Positions 45,463-53,249 of a stretch of 64,000 nt of DNA are shown here, piece after piece (the stretch's first letter is position 1; the number at the start of each line of letters is the position of its first letter). The stretch is from CADEFQ01 sp050185195 (GTDB lineage: Bacteria > Pseudomonadota > Gammaproteobacteria > Steroidobacterales > Steroidobacteraceae), in the NCBI GenBank assembly GCA_050185195.1, contig JBFWZQ010000001.1, positions 372,001 through 436,000 on the forward strand. The letters run 5' to 3'. The translations under genes and the position numbers were made by a program. The notes beneath the pieces were generated by a model, which saw only the letters and a program-made list of their open reading frames with translations, did no database searches and was not told the origin of the DNA.

Positions 45463-46205
45463 CGCGCGCCCATCCAGCGCAGCGCGGCGGCGGTCGTGTT
45501 GTCGCTTGCGGCGCCGCCGATCAGCACGGCGCGCTCGGCGAGCCGCGCGAGGTCGTCGCGCAGCGTGCCACCCGCGGGCAGGCTGCGCGCGATGTCGTCG
45601 TCGGAGAGGTTGCCCCAGAAGCCGTCGGTGCAGACGAGCAGCAGGTCGTTCGGCGCAAGTCGCCGGCGGCCGGTGATCGCCATCTCGGGCAGCATGGGGT
45701 CGCCGCCGACGCAGGATTCGACGAAATTGCGCATCGGGTGGTTGAGCACCTGCTCGGGGGTGATCACGCCCTCGCGCAGCAGGAACTCGACGTGGCTGTG
45801 GTCGCGGGTGCGCTCGGCGACGGCGGCGCCGCGCAGGTGATAGATGCGGCTGTCGCCGACGTGGACCCAATAGGCCGAATCGCCCTGCACGAGACACACT
45901 GCACAGGTGGCGCGCGGGCGGTGCTCGAGGGGCAGCGCGGTGCCGAGCCGCACGACCTCGTCGTGCGCCCGCCCCACGGTCATCAGCAGGAAGCCGATCG
46001 GGTCGAAAAGCGGCTGCGGCGTGTGCCAGAAGGCCTCGACCAGCACCTTGGTGGTGATCTCGGCGGCGCGCGCACCGTCCGCGTGTCCCCCCATGCCGTC
46101 GACGGCCACCAGCATGGCGGCATGCTCGGCCACCGCGGCGGCCACCCGGTCCTGGTTGTCGTCGCGCGCTCCGATGAGGCTGAGTTCGGCGTAGTCGATG
46201 CGCAA
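45459..46205 (-). CDS. PP2C-type serine/threonine phosphatase
   Basis: About 248 aa; no ATG fits the N-terminus, and TTG at 46205 is chosen because it immediately precedes RIDYAELSLIGARDDNQDR, the conserved PP2C start. Metal-binding residues are in AVDGMGGHADG, GDSRIYHLR and VCTDGFW, with a terminal SDNTTAAAL. A PP2C gene next to rph and yicC recurs in gammaproteobacteria; its target is unknown. It is first of the rph-rdgB-hemW operon and divergent from yicC. Confidence 0.88.
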   Translation of the reverse strand: MRIDYAELSLIGARDDNQDRVAAAVAEHAAMLVAVDGMGGHADGARAAEITTKVLVEAFWHTPQPLFDPIGFLLMTVGRAHDEVVRLGTALPLEHRPRATCAVCLVQGDSAYWVHVGDSRIYHLRGAAVAERTRDHSHVEFLLREGVITPEQVLNHPMRNFVESCVGGDPMLPEMAITGRRRLAPNDLLLVCTDGFWGNLSDDDIARSLPAGGTLRDDLARLAERAVLIGGAASDNTTAAALRWMGAR

Positions 46206-46263
46206 GCGGCGGCTTCCGTCGTTGGCTAAACTGGGGCGGCGATTTATAACATTCCGCCAAACA

Positions 46264-47127
46264 ATGATCACGAGCATGACAGGCTTCGCCCGCGGCGAGG
46301 TCTCCGGCCCCTGGGGCACCCTCACCTGCGAGTTGCGCAGCGTCAACCACCGGTTCCTCGAGTCGCAGTTCCGCCTCCCCGAGGAATTGCGCGGCGGCGA
46401 GAGCGAACTGCGCCAGGCGCTCGCACGCGAGCTGAAGCGCGGCAAGGTCGACTGCACCGTGCACCTGCGGGCCGCCGCGGGCGCCGCGCGCGCGCTCGAC
46501 GTCGATGAGGACGCCCTCGCGCGCCTCGTGGCGCGCGTGCGCGACATTGCCGCGGCGCTGCCGCAGCCCACGGTCGACGCCCTCGACGTGCTGCGCTGGC
46601 CCGGGGTGATCCGCGAGGCCGAGGTCGACGCCGAGAGCCTCAAGGGCGCGCTCGCCGCGCTCGTCGCCGCCACCGTGCGCGATCTCGCCGCGGCGCGCGC
46701 GCGCGAGGGCGCGCGGCTGCGCGACCTCATCGAGGAGCGCTGCGGCGCGCTCGAGGGCCTCGTGGCGCAAGTGCGCGCGCGGCTGCCCGAGGTACACGCG
46801 CGCGTGCGCAACCGGCTCGCCGAGCGCATCGCGGAGCTGCAGGGCCAGGTCGACAAGGACCGCGTCGAACAGGAAATCGTGATGCTGCTGCAGCGGCTCG
46901 ATGTCGCCGAAGAGCTCGACCGCCTCACCGGGCACATCGAGGAAACGCGACGGATCGTCGCGAGCGGCGAGCCGGCGGGCCGCCGGCTCGACTTCCTGAT
47001 GCAGGAATTCAATCGCGAGGCGAACACCCTGTCGTCGAAGTCGCAGGACCTCGATACCACGCGCATCGCGGTCGACATGAAGGTGCTGATCGAGCAGATG
47101 CGCGAGCAGGTGCAGAACATCGAATAA
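46264..47127 (+). CDS. YicC family endoribonuclease-like protein
   Basis: 287 aa from ATG at 46264 (MITSMTGFAR, the family hallmark). The C-terminal half contains LIEERCGALEGLVAQVRARL, RVEQEIVMLLQRLDVAEELDR, and the C-terminal motif LDFLMQEFNREANTLSSKSQ. Members have been reported as stress-linked endoribonucleases. The 3' end (from base 47100) forms one copy of the 26-bp direct repeat bounding the downstream island; the coding sequence ends IE-TAA, whereas the right copy would end IE-TGA. In most gammaproteobacteria gmk follows directly; here it is about 8.4 kb away. Confidence 0.94.
   Translation: MITSMTGFARGEVSGPWGTLTCELRSVNHRFLESQFRLPEELRGGESELRQALARELKRGKVDCTVHLRAAAGAARALDVDEDALARLVARVRDIAAALPQPTVDALDVLRWPGVIREAEVDAESLKGALAALVAATVRDLAAARAREGARLRDLIEERCGALEGLVAQVRARLPEVHARVRNRLAERIAELQGQVDKDRVEQEIVMLLQRLDVAEELDRLTGHIEETRRIVASGEPAGRRLDFLMQEFNREANTLSSKSQDLDTTRIAVDMKVLIEQMREQVQNIE
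47100..47125 (+). repeat. Left attachment-like repeat (attL) in yicC 3' end
   Basis: A 26-bp sequence (gcgcgagcaggtgc...aacatcgaat) is identical to 50706-50731 and includes the last eight codons of yicC. The pattern is the footprint of site-specific integration at the yicC 3' end, a site known from MGIVflInd1-type mobilisable islands of vibrios. Left and right flanks diverge immediately outside the repeat. Confidence 0.82.
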
Positions 47128-47179
47128 GGTCCAGGGGCGTCCGCGGATATCCGCGAAAGATGCGTCAAGCCCCTGAGTT

Positions 47180-47548
47180 TCAGCGGTTTTTAATCAGATT
47201 CGTCCACTGGCGTCCAATCTCGTCTGAGCTAATCTTGTAGCTGGATGGGTAGCTGGCTTTCTCTGGACGCCGCGTTTGCAGGGTGCGAAGCTGTCGGGCC
47301 GCATCTGACAGCATCTCGCGAATGACGTCGGCCGCATTCTCCAGGCGAGCACGAACGACCGTCGGCGCCAGATCGATGAGGTGGCGGAGAGAAGTGTCCG
47401 GGTGCTGCGTGTCGAGATCGAACTCGACCAGTACATTGGCGGGAATTTGCTTCTCGTTGAAGGTCACGATGACCTGAGCGCGCGCCCGGATCGCGACGGC
47501 CAGCACGTGACGATCAGGCGGCTGTAGGCGGGCGTCCGCCGCAGTCGA
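47180..47548 (-). pseudogene. Truncated PIN-domain toxin gene (C-terminal half only)
   Basis: The frame reads LQPPDRHVLAVAIRARAQ then VIVTFNEKQIP, ending with FDLDTQHPDTSLRHLIDL and a helical tail. This matches the C-terminal half of VapC/PIN_3-type toxins, including the DRHVLA and VTFN motifs. The N-terminal half with the first catalytic aspartates is missing: upstream of about 47548 homology stops and the frame runs into the end of the EVE-HNH gene. No antitoxin gene is adjacent. It is probably a remnant cut by a rearrangement inside the island. Confidence 0.65.
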
Positions 47549-47588
47549 TCGACGTGGTCCTTTCCAATGGGCACTGGCGCCACGGGAA

Positions 47589-48605
47589 TCACCGCATACG
47601 GTCGCCCTTGGCGGCGCGCTCGCCGACGCCGCGCGCCATTCGCAGCACGTTCTCGCGGTGAAAATCGAGATGGCTTCGCTGGCCCTCCGAGAACGCACCG
47701 ACGTTCAGGGCGCCCTCGGGGTCAACGCCCATGCGCCGTAGCGATTCGGGATCCGCGACAGGCGACACGATCAACTGCCCGGAATCCTCGAAGGAAATGA
47801 ACCCCTTGTCGAACAAGTGATCCACAGTCGGCGTCAACAACAATCCGTTCTCGCCGTCGAGCCGCTGTTCGTTGCTACTATCGCGCCACGGCCGGACGTG
47901 ACTTGCAATCAGGTGCTCCATGCGCTCGACCCGCGTGATGCGGCAGGCGCGCTCGATGGACCGTACGTTGTCCCGAAACAGTCCCTGGCCGCGCCGCGCC
48001 TGCACGAGCGCCGTTCTTTCGGTTTCACGGATCACGGGATCTGTGGCGATAGCCACCTCGACGCGACGCTCCCACTCCTCGATGTCCCGCTCCGGCGCCG
48101 GCGAATCGCGCTCGATGCTGCTGACCTTCTGACCAGTGTCGGCGACGCTCGCCGCCTCCCTGCCGATCAAGCTGAAGAGTGTTGCCGCGAGCGTCGCGCC
48201 GACCTGCGTCAGGTACACGCTCTGCAGCCCGTTGCCTTCCGGGGTCAGCGGCGCGTACTTGCTCGCGAGTTCAGGGCGCAGGGGAGTGATGTGATCTTTG
48301 GGGCGTATGGCGTTGGCCAGGCGCTGCCAACGAACACTGACGCGCCAGCCGATCAGGCTCCAGTTCGTGCCGGCATTGCCGAACTCCTCTGGCTTCGGGC
48401 TCTCGCGGCAGTAACCGCTGACGATGCCGAGCGCCGCGATGCGCGTATCGCAGAACGAGAAGACGATATCCCCCGGAGCCACCTCACGCATGAACTCGTA
48501 GAACGGGTTGCGATGACCGTTCTTGTTGCGCTTGGGTGACCAGAGATAGCCGCCCTCGATTTCCTGGCGGAAGGTCTGGTTCTGGTTGACCCACCAATAA
48601 CGCAT
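47589..48605 (-). CDS. EVE-HNH nuclease, putative modification-dependent restriction enzyme
   Basis: 338 aa. Residues 1 to about 145 form an EVE (YTH/PUA-like) domain: MRYWWVNQNQTFRQEIEGGY, then APGDIVFSFCDTRIAALGIV. A linker with acidic and charged stretches follows (about 160-210). The C-terminal HNH of the HNH_2 kind has C-like arginines, HLIASHVRPW near residue 245, DGENGLLLTPTVDHLFDKG, and FISFEDSG. EVE domains bind modified bases; EVE-HNH fusions are known among 5-methylcytosine-dependent restriction enzymes. No methyltransferase is nearby, which suits a type IV-like role. GC is normal for the window. Confidence 0.78.
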   Translation of the reverse strand: MRYWWVNQNQTFRQEIEGGYLWSPKRNKNGHRNPFYEFMREVAPGDIVFSFCDTRIAALGIVSGYCRESPKPEEFGNAGTNWSLIGWRVSVRWQRLANAIRPKDHITPLRPELASKYAPLTPEGNGLQSVYLTQVGATLAATLFSLIGREAASVADTGQKVSSIERDSPAPERDIEEWERRVEVAIATDPVIRETERTALVQARRGQGLFRDNVRSIERACRITRVERMEHLIASHVRPWRDSSNEQRLDGENGLLLTPTVDHLFDKGFISFEDSGQLIVSPVADPESLRRMGVDPEGALNVGAFSEGQRSHLDFHRENVLRMARGVGERAAKGDRMR

Positions 48606-48774
48606 TGATTGTTTCAGCCGGGGCGGCCTACTTCCGAAGCTCCCTCACTCGTACCCAGTCCCCCGGCGCGCGCTCGGGGTCACTGCAATTGGTTGGCTCG
48701 CAAACCGCTTTCTCCAACTTGAAAGCAAGTGTAGCGGTCAACGACATGTCGTGCGCCGCGGGGCGGGTGCGATC

Positions 48775-49311
48775 CTATCGGTCGAGCGCCAGCATCCTGA
48801 CGAAGGCGGCAATCCGCTCCGCCTCGGCGCTGGTCAGGTCATTCGGAATATTGCTCAGTGTCACGACGAGGCCCGGCCGAACGGGAACCGAGGAGCGATA
48901 GGTTCCCGCAACATCATTGGGAACCTGCTCCGTGGCGTCCCGCGCCGCAGGCTCGCTGTTCACGGATCCCTTGTCCTTCTTGCGGGGCGCACTGGTAGTT
49001 CGAGTCTTGAACGTGAAATTCGCAGGATCCTCGCGCCAGGTCAGGAACAGCTCGACCGCACGCCGAACACGGCGGCCGTACTCCTTCAACGAGGTGGGAT
49101 TGAAGTCCTTGGCGCGCTTGTTCGTGAAGCGCTTGATGGCCGTGTCGAGGTCAAGCTGACTGAGGTCGGCTTTCTCGTCGTCCGACAGGATGGCGAGGAC
49201 ATTTCTCGTCGCGACGGCCAAGGCCTGGGCGGTGGCCGCGGGCATGAGTCCCTTGTCGCCCGCGTGGTCGAGGAATTCCAGCAGATCGTCCGCCGAGTAC
49301 CCATTTGCCAT
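48775..49311 (-). CDS. Orphan protein resembling a recombinase core-binding (SAM-like) domain
   Basis: 178 aa from ATG at 49311. Residues about 18-100 are helical and resemble the N-terminal core-binding domain of tyrosine recombinases: ATAQALAVATRNVLAIL, LDLDTAIKRFTNKRAKDFNP then TSLKEYGRRVRRAVELFLTW. No catalytic recombinase domain with R-H-R-Y follows. The linker (about 105-140) is basic and charged, and the end (LVVTLSNIPNDLTSAEAERIAAFV) looks like a separate helical module. It is divergent from the AAA_14 gene over 52 bp. It could be a DNA-binding accessory, an excision factor, or a regulator; I cannot name the family. Confidence 0.6.
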   Translation of the reverse strand: MANGYSADDLLEFLDHAGDKGLMPAATAQALAVATRNVLAILSDDEKADLSQLDLDTAIKRFTNKRAKDFNPTSLKEYGRRVRRAVELFLTWREDPANFTFKTRTTSAPRKKDKGSVNSEPAARDATEQVPNDVAGTYRSSVPVRPGLVVTLSNIPNDLTSAEAERIAAFVRMLALDR

Positions 49312-49363
49312 GACAATATTCCTACGGTATATTGACCGCCAGGCAAGAATATAACGTATTGCT
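49312..49363. promoter_or_regulatory. Divergent promoter between orphan protein and AAA_14 gene
   Basis: The 52-bp gap is AT-rich and holds aatatt-cctacggt-atatt and, further on, aagaatataacg, so AT half-sites face each other. It must serve both directions. Specific -35/-10 elements were not resolved. Confidence 0.45.
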
Positions 49364-50596
49364 ATGGCCGACGCAAACACCCATTACCCGCGGGTCATCC
49401 AGCCCCAGCTGAGCGCCGATCTGACCCTGTACCCCGTGGTTGCGGTGATGGGTGCGCGGCAGGTCGGCAAGAGCACGATCTGCCAGGAAATCGCCGAAGC
49501 GCAAGGCTTTGCGAGGCGAACGCTCGATGACCGTGACGTGCGCGAACAGGCCATCGCGGACCCCGAAGGGTTCCTGGCGGACCTGGGCGACAGCGGGGCC
49601 TTCGTCGACGAAGTGCAACGGGCACCCGACCTGATGCTGGCCATCAAGGCGGTCGTCGATCGGGATGGACGGAAAGGCCAATATCTGGTCAGCGGGTCGA
49701 ACCAGCCCAAGGTCGGTCAGTCCGTCAGTGACTCCCTGGTGGGGCGCGCAACGTACCGCACGCTCCGGCCCCTGACGTTGAGCGAACTGCGCTTCGACGA
49801 GGAACTCCGGGGCTGGAGCTTCCTGTTCGATCCCGACGAAGCGGCGGTCATCGCCGAGCTTGAACGACGCGCCGACTCCAGCGGGGCTCTGAATTGGCAA
49901 ACCGTCGCCAAGACAGGAGGTTTCCCTCGGGCCGTGGCGGCTCCACCCGACCAGCGGCTGCGGGTACTCGATGACTACGTGGAAATCTTTTCCCGCCGCG
50001 ACATTCGGGAAGTCCTCGAAGTCGAGTCAGCCCCGCGACTGGAAGCCTTCGTTCGACTGACGGCTGCGCGAACGGGTCAGGAGCTCAACGTGTCGGGCCT
50101 GTCGACCGATCTGGGCACCCCGGTCACGACCATCCGACGCTGGCTCGAAGCGCTCCAGCGCAGCTACCTCATCGAACTCATCCCGCCGTATTCGAGAAAC
50201 TCAAGCCAGCGCGTTATCAAGGCGCCGAAGCTTTACAGCGTGGATGCTGCGCTCGCGCTGGCGGCCTCGCGCGAGACCGCCCCGACGGGCTTCCACCTGG
50301 AGACCCTGATTGCCAGCGACCTGCTCGTCTGGCGTGATGGTTCACCGACTCGTGATCTCCACCACTGGCGACTGAGTTCGGGGCAGGAGGTCGATTTCAT
50401 TCTGGAAGAGAACGGGCAGCTGCTACCCATCGAGGTCAAAGCGGGCAACTCGGTTGGTGCAGACGAAGCACGGCACCTGGTCACTTTTCGCGAACGTCAC
50501 GCGAACACCCCGCGGGCTGTCTTGTTGAGTTGCGATCCGCAGATCAGAGTCATCAGGACGGGCATACTTGCGTGTCCGTGGTGGGCGGTCATGTGA
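49364..50596 (+). CDS. AAA_14 ATPase with DUF4143 domain
   Basis: 410 aa. Walker A is GARQVGKST near residue 32, Walker B-like AFVDEVQRAPDL near 85, sensor region YLVSGSNQPKV near 108. The C-terminal DUF4143 domain has LNVSGLSTDLGTPVTTIRRW (winged-helix-like) and a restriction-endonuclease-like EVDFILE...PIEVKAG tail. These ATPases are widespread and often linked to mobile or phage-related loci; their activity is unknown. It is divergent from the orphan protein and ends 110 bp before the right repeat. Confidence 0.85.
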   Translation: MADANTHYPRVIQPQLSADLTLYPVVAVMGARQVGKSTICQEIAEAQGFARRTLDDRDVREQAIADPEGFLADLGDSGAFVDEVQRAPDLMLAIKAVVDRDGRKGQYLVSGSNQPKVGQSVSDSLVGRATYRTLRPLTLSELRFDEELRGWSFLFDPDEAAVIAELERRADSSGALNWQTVAKTGGFPRAVAAPPDQRLRVLDDYVEIFSRRDIREVLEVESAPRLEAFVRLTAARTGQELNVSGLSTDLGTPVTTIRRWLEALQRSYLIELIPPYSRNSSQRVIKAPKLYSVDAALALAASRETAPTGFHLETLIASDLLVWRDGSPTRDLHHWRLSSGQEVDFILEENGQLLPIEVKAGNSVGADEARHLVTFRERHANTPRAVLLSCDPQIRVIRTGILACPWWAVM

Positions 50597-50631
50597 CGCG
50601 AGCCTGGCTCGGCAGAGGCGGAACTTTGATG

Positions 50632-50650
50632 TGTAGCTGGAGATGTAGCT
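50632..50650 (+). repeat. Subterminal repeat near right end of the island (partner at 47236-47254)
   Basis: tgtagctggagatgtagct here and tgtagctggatgggtagct at 47236-47254 share 16 of 19 bases in the same orientation. Each contains gtagct twice. They lie 56 bp and 111 bp inside the right and left 26-bp repeats. Candidate recombinase arm sites, or a coincidence of a short motif; no statistics are available. Confidence 0.4.
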
Positions 50651-50705
50651 AACGAGGCTGGACGATCGTGAGTCCTATTCTGAATCAGACACATGCACGC
50701 GCAGC

Positions 50706-50731
50706 GCGCGAGCAGGTGCAGAACATCGAAT
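50706..50731 (+). repeat. Right attachment-like repeat (attR)
   Basis: Identical over 26 bp to 47100-47125. In the yicC frame it reads EQVQNIE followed by TGA, so excision of the island would restore an intact yicC ending at TGA. Confidence 0.82.
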
Positions 50732-50754
50732 GACTTCCGGCAGTCCGGTGTTCG

Positions 50755-51360
50755 TCAGCGTCGGCGCGTCTTCGCGCCCTTGAAATCCCGATTGATCCGA
50801 TTCAGATCGAAGCCCTTCGGGTCGAACACACCGCCGATCCACCGCATCATCTCCTCGTGTTGTTCGTGTTTCCGGTCACCAAGGATCGCGAGAAACAGCG
50901 CATAGCCGTGCGGCCCACCGACATCTTCTGGCGGGCAAGCGCTCTCTCCGGCGAGGCATACTGGAAGCGATGGATCTTGCCTTGTCGCGTGGGGCGGCAG
51001 GGATTCGATCACGATCCGATGGCACCACCCGTCGCCCATGTCATAGTGGTACTCGAACTCGCCGCGAGCGCCCAGCTCGGACACGATGCCCGCGACGGAG
51101 ACCCGGCGCTCGTCGCGATACCGGCCGGTGTCCGTGTCCTGGCCGACCTCCGCGATCCACCAGTCCGGCGCGACCACGCCCTCGCCGACGTGGAATTCGT
51201 GCACGTGCGAATCCGTCCACCCCATGACCCACTGCAAGTAGTGGTGCAGGCTGGCGACTGTCCATCGGTTCGAGACCAGCACGCGCCGCCAGACGAACGG
51301 CGTCACGTCCCGCAGTTCGATGCGCAAGGCCACGGGCCGTGGTCGTGGGGGAGTCGGCAA
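50755..51360 (-). CDS. Plasmid pRiA4b ORF-3-like protein
   Basis: 201 aa; TTG at 51360 gives PTPPRPRPVALRIELRDV, and GTG at 51333 is an alternative. The family pattern is clear: LRIELRDVTPFVWRRVLV, then HHYLQWVMGWTDSHVHEF, FEYHYDMGDGWCHRIVIE and PPEDVGGPHGYALFL. The family is widespread with no assigned function. It lies just beyond the right attachment repeat, so it may belong to the host side or to a neighbouring accessory block. Confidence 0.82.
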   Translation of the reverse strand: MPTPPRPRPVALRIELRDVTPFVWRRVLVSNRWTVASLHHYLQWVMGWTDSHVHEFHVGEGVVAPDWWIAEVGQDTDTGRYRDERRVSVAGIVSELGARGEFEYHYDMGDGWCHRIVIESLPPHATRQDPSLPVCLAGESACPPEDVGGPHGYALFLAILGDRKHEQHEEMMRWIGGVFDPKGFDLNRINRDFKGAKTRRR

Positions 51361-51375
51361 TTCAGGCCCTCCCGG

Positions 51376-53175
51376 TCAGTGCACCGGCGACCACGAGCCT
51401 GCAAGCTCCCTGCGCAGCTTTTCCAGCCGTCCACGATGTGCGTGCGCCGCGCCCGCCAGCCCCGATTCCACGGCATGAAGTTCCAGCTCGGCGCCCGGCG
51501 CGTCATTGTCCTGCAGCAGGCATTCGGCGAGGCGCAGGCGTGCCTCTGCCTCGCCCACCGGCGACTCCACCTCGCGCCATCGGCGGATGGCCAGGCGCAG
51601 CTTGAGTGCCGCGGCCTTGAAGTCACGATCCGCCATCGCCACTTCTGCTTCGGCACAGCAATGCATGGCCTTCAGGGCCTCGGGAACCAGGACGTGGGGT
51701 TCGGCGGCAAGTATTGCCAGCGCTTCACGTGCGCGCTCCAGGTTCCCAGAGGCCACTGCCGCATTCACCAGCAGGCACAGCACCTGGCCGCGGCGCTCGC
51801 GCAACGACCAGTCCGGCTCGTCGAGTGCGAGCTCGAGTCCGCGCAGCGCCATCTCGGGCCGGCCGGTCAGCAGCTGCAAACGCGCAAGGGTCGGCTGCGG
51901 ATCCCAACCGAGCGAGTGCGCCTGTCTCAGGGAGGCCTCCGCTCCTTCGAAATCGCCGACGCTGAGCTGGATGTCTCCGAGTACGCAGTAGGCATCGCCC
52001 TCGGCCCACGGGGCGGCCTGCGCGAGCAACGCCGCGGCGGAACGAACCTCTGACTCGGCGCGCTCCAGTTCGCCCCGCACGCCGAGCACCGCGGCACGAT
52101 GCAGCTGGCACGTGCCGGGGAAGGCCGGCATGCGACTCGTCCTGCTCCAGTCGACGAAGGCCTGGGAAAACTGCGCCGCGCGCAACCAGTCATTGCGGTA
52201 GCGCGCGGCGTAGAGAATCGAGCACAACGCCCAGCCGGCGACCCAGGAACGCACTCCCCCAAGCCTTATGACTGCAGCCGCCTCCTCGTGCTGCGCCAGG
52301 CCCTCCGCCACCTCGCCCTGCGCCATCAGCGCATGGCCGCGGTACACGAGGCCCAGGCACTCCACGTCCGCGTCGCGCAGCGCGCGTCCGACCGCGCACG
52401 CCTCGTCGGCCAGGACCAGGGCCTGCGCCGGATCACCGCTGCTGATGGCCATGCGACTCGCCATCCACGCAAAGTGCCCACGTTCGACGCTGGTCGCCTG
52501 CCCGTCGAGGTACCGTGACGCACGTTGCAGCAACCCGCGCGCCATGGCGCCCTGCTTGTGGTCGATGCGGATCTGCACCAGCAGCAACGTGACGCGCGCG
52601 GCGCCGAGGTCGTCGCCACCACTTTCGAGCTGCGCCACCACGCGTTCGAGCGCAGCGACGGCGTCGGGACCGAGGCCGGCACAGATGGCTGCGCGACCCC
52701 ACAGCTCCACGTCGTCCGCCGGCAGCGGAGCCTGCAAGTCAGCGGCGGCGTACGCCCTGCAGGCGGCCGCCCAGTCGAGCCGTTCACTCGCCGCGCGCGC
52801 CTCGGCTACGCTGTCCGACGATGGTGCCGCGGACGTCGGGTCCGTCGTCTGCAACACGCCAGCGTCGTCGTCCATGCAGAATCGATAGCCGTGGCGTGGA
52901 TAGGTACGTACCAACCGACCCAGGCCCACTTCGTCGAGCGCGCCACGCGCCAGGCTCACCACGCGCTGCAGGGCGTTGTCGACGACGACGCTGCCGGACC
53001 ACAGCACGTCGAGCAGCTCGTCCTTCGGCACGACGCGTTCGCGGTGGCGCACCAGGTAGCACAGCAAGTCGAAGACGCGCGGTTGCAGCTTGAGCTCGCG
53101 ACCATGCGCGGTGAGCGAGCGCCGCGCCTCGTCGAGCAGGCAGGGTCCGAATCGGAAGATCGTCGCTTCGTTCAC
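51376..53175 (-). CDS. Winged-helix (OmpR/PhoB-type) transcriptional regulator with TPR-like sensor
   Basis: 599 aa. The N-terminal about 100 residues are an OmpR/PhoB winged helix: LTAHGRELKLQPRVFDLLCY, VVPKDELLDVLW, RTYPRHGYRF. No receiver domain and no transmembrane segment are present. The remaining about 480 residues form TPR-like helical pairs (for example RGHALMAQGEVAEGLAQHEE and ARLRLAECLLQDNDAPGAEL). This is the architecture of soluble CadC/HilA-like regulators whose TPR part may bind a ligand or protein. It lies in the same direction as the MddA-like and DUF4242 genes, so it may control them. Confidence 0.88.
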   Translation of the reverse strand: MNEATIFRFGPCLLDEARRSLTAHGRELKLQPRVFDLLCYLVRHRERVVPKDELLDVLWSGSVVVDNALQRVVSLARGALDEVGLGRLVRTYPRHGYRFCMDDDAGVLQTTDPTSAAPSSDSVAEARAASERLDWAAACRAYAAADLQAPLPADDVELWGRAAICAGLGPDAVAALERVVAQLESGGDDLGAARVTLLLVQIRIDHKQGAMARGLLQRASRYLDGQATSVERGHFAWMASRMAISSGDPAQALVLADEACAVGRALRDADVECLGLVYRGHALMAQGEVAEGLAQHEEAAAVIRLGGVRSWVAGWALCSILYAARYRNDWLRAAQFSQAFVDWSRTSRMPAFPGTCQLHRAAVLGVRGELERAESEVRSAAALLAQAAPWAEGDAYCVLGDIQLSVGDFEGAEASLRQAHSLGWDPQPTLARLQLLTGRPEMALRGLELALDEPDWSLRERRGQVLCLLVNAAVASGNLERAREALAILAAEPHVLVPEALKAMHCCAEAEVAMADRDFKAAALKLRLAIRRWREVESPVGEAEARLRLAECLLQDNDAPGAELELHAVESGLAGAAHAHRGRLEKLRRELAGSWSPVH

Positions 53176-53249
53176 TCGGCACCATTCATGGGTCGCACCG
53201 GGAGCCGGCCCATTGTGCCGCAGCCGCCTGTTGAGTTCAGCCGAAGCGA

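Larger units (their letters stand above)
47126..50705. mobile_element. 3.6-kb genomic island integrated at the 3' end of yicC
   Basis: The segment between the 26-bp repeats holds a truncated PIN gene, an EVE-HNH nuclease, an orphan hypothetical, and an AAA_14/DUF4143 ATPase. No integrase or other recombinase with catalytic residues is present, so it is either a decayed island or one mobilised in trans. A related 19-bp motif lies near both ends (47236-47254 and 50632-50650). Gene content suggests a defence or addiction role, which is inference. Confidence 0.72.
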
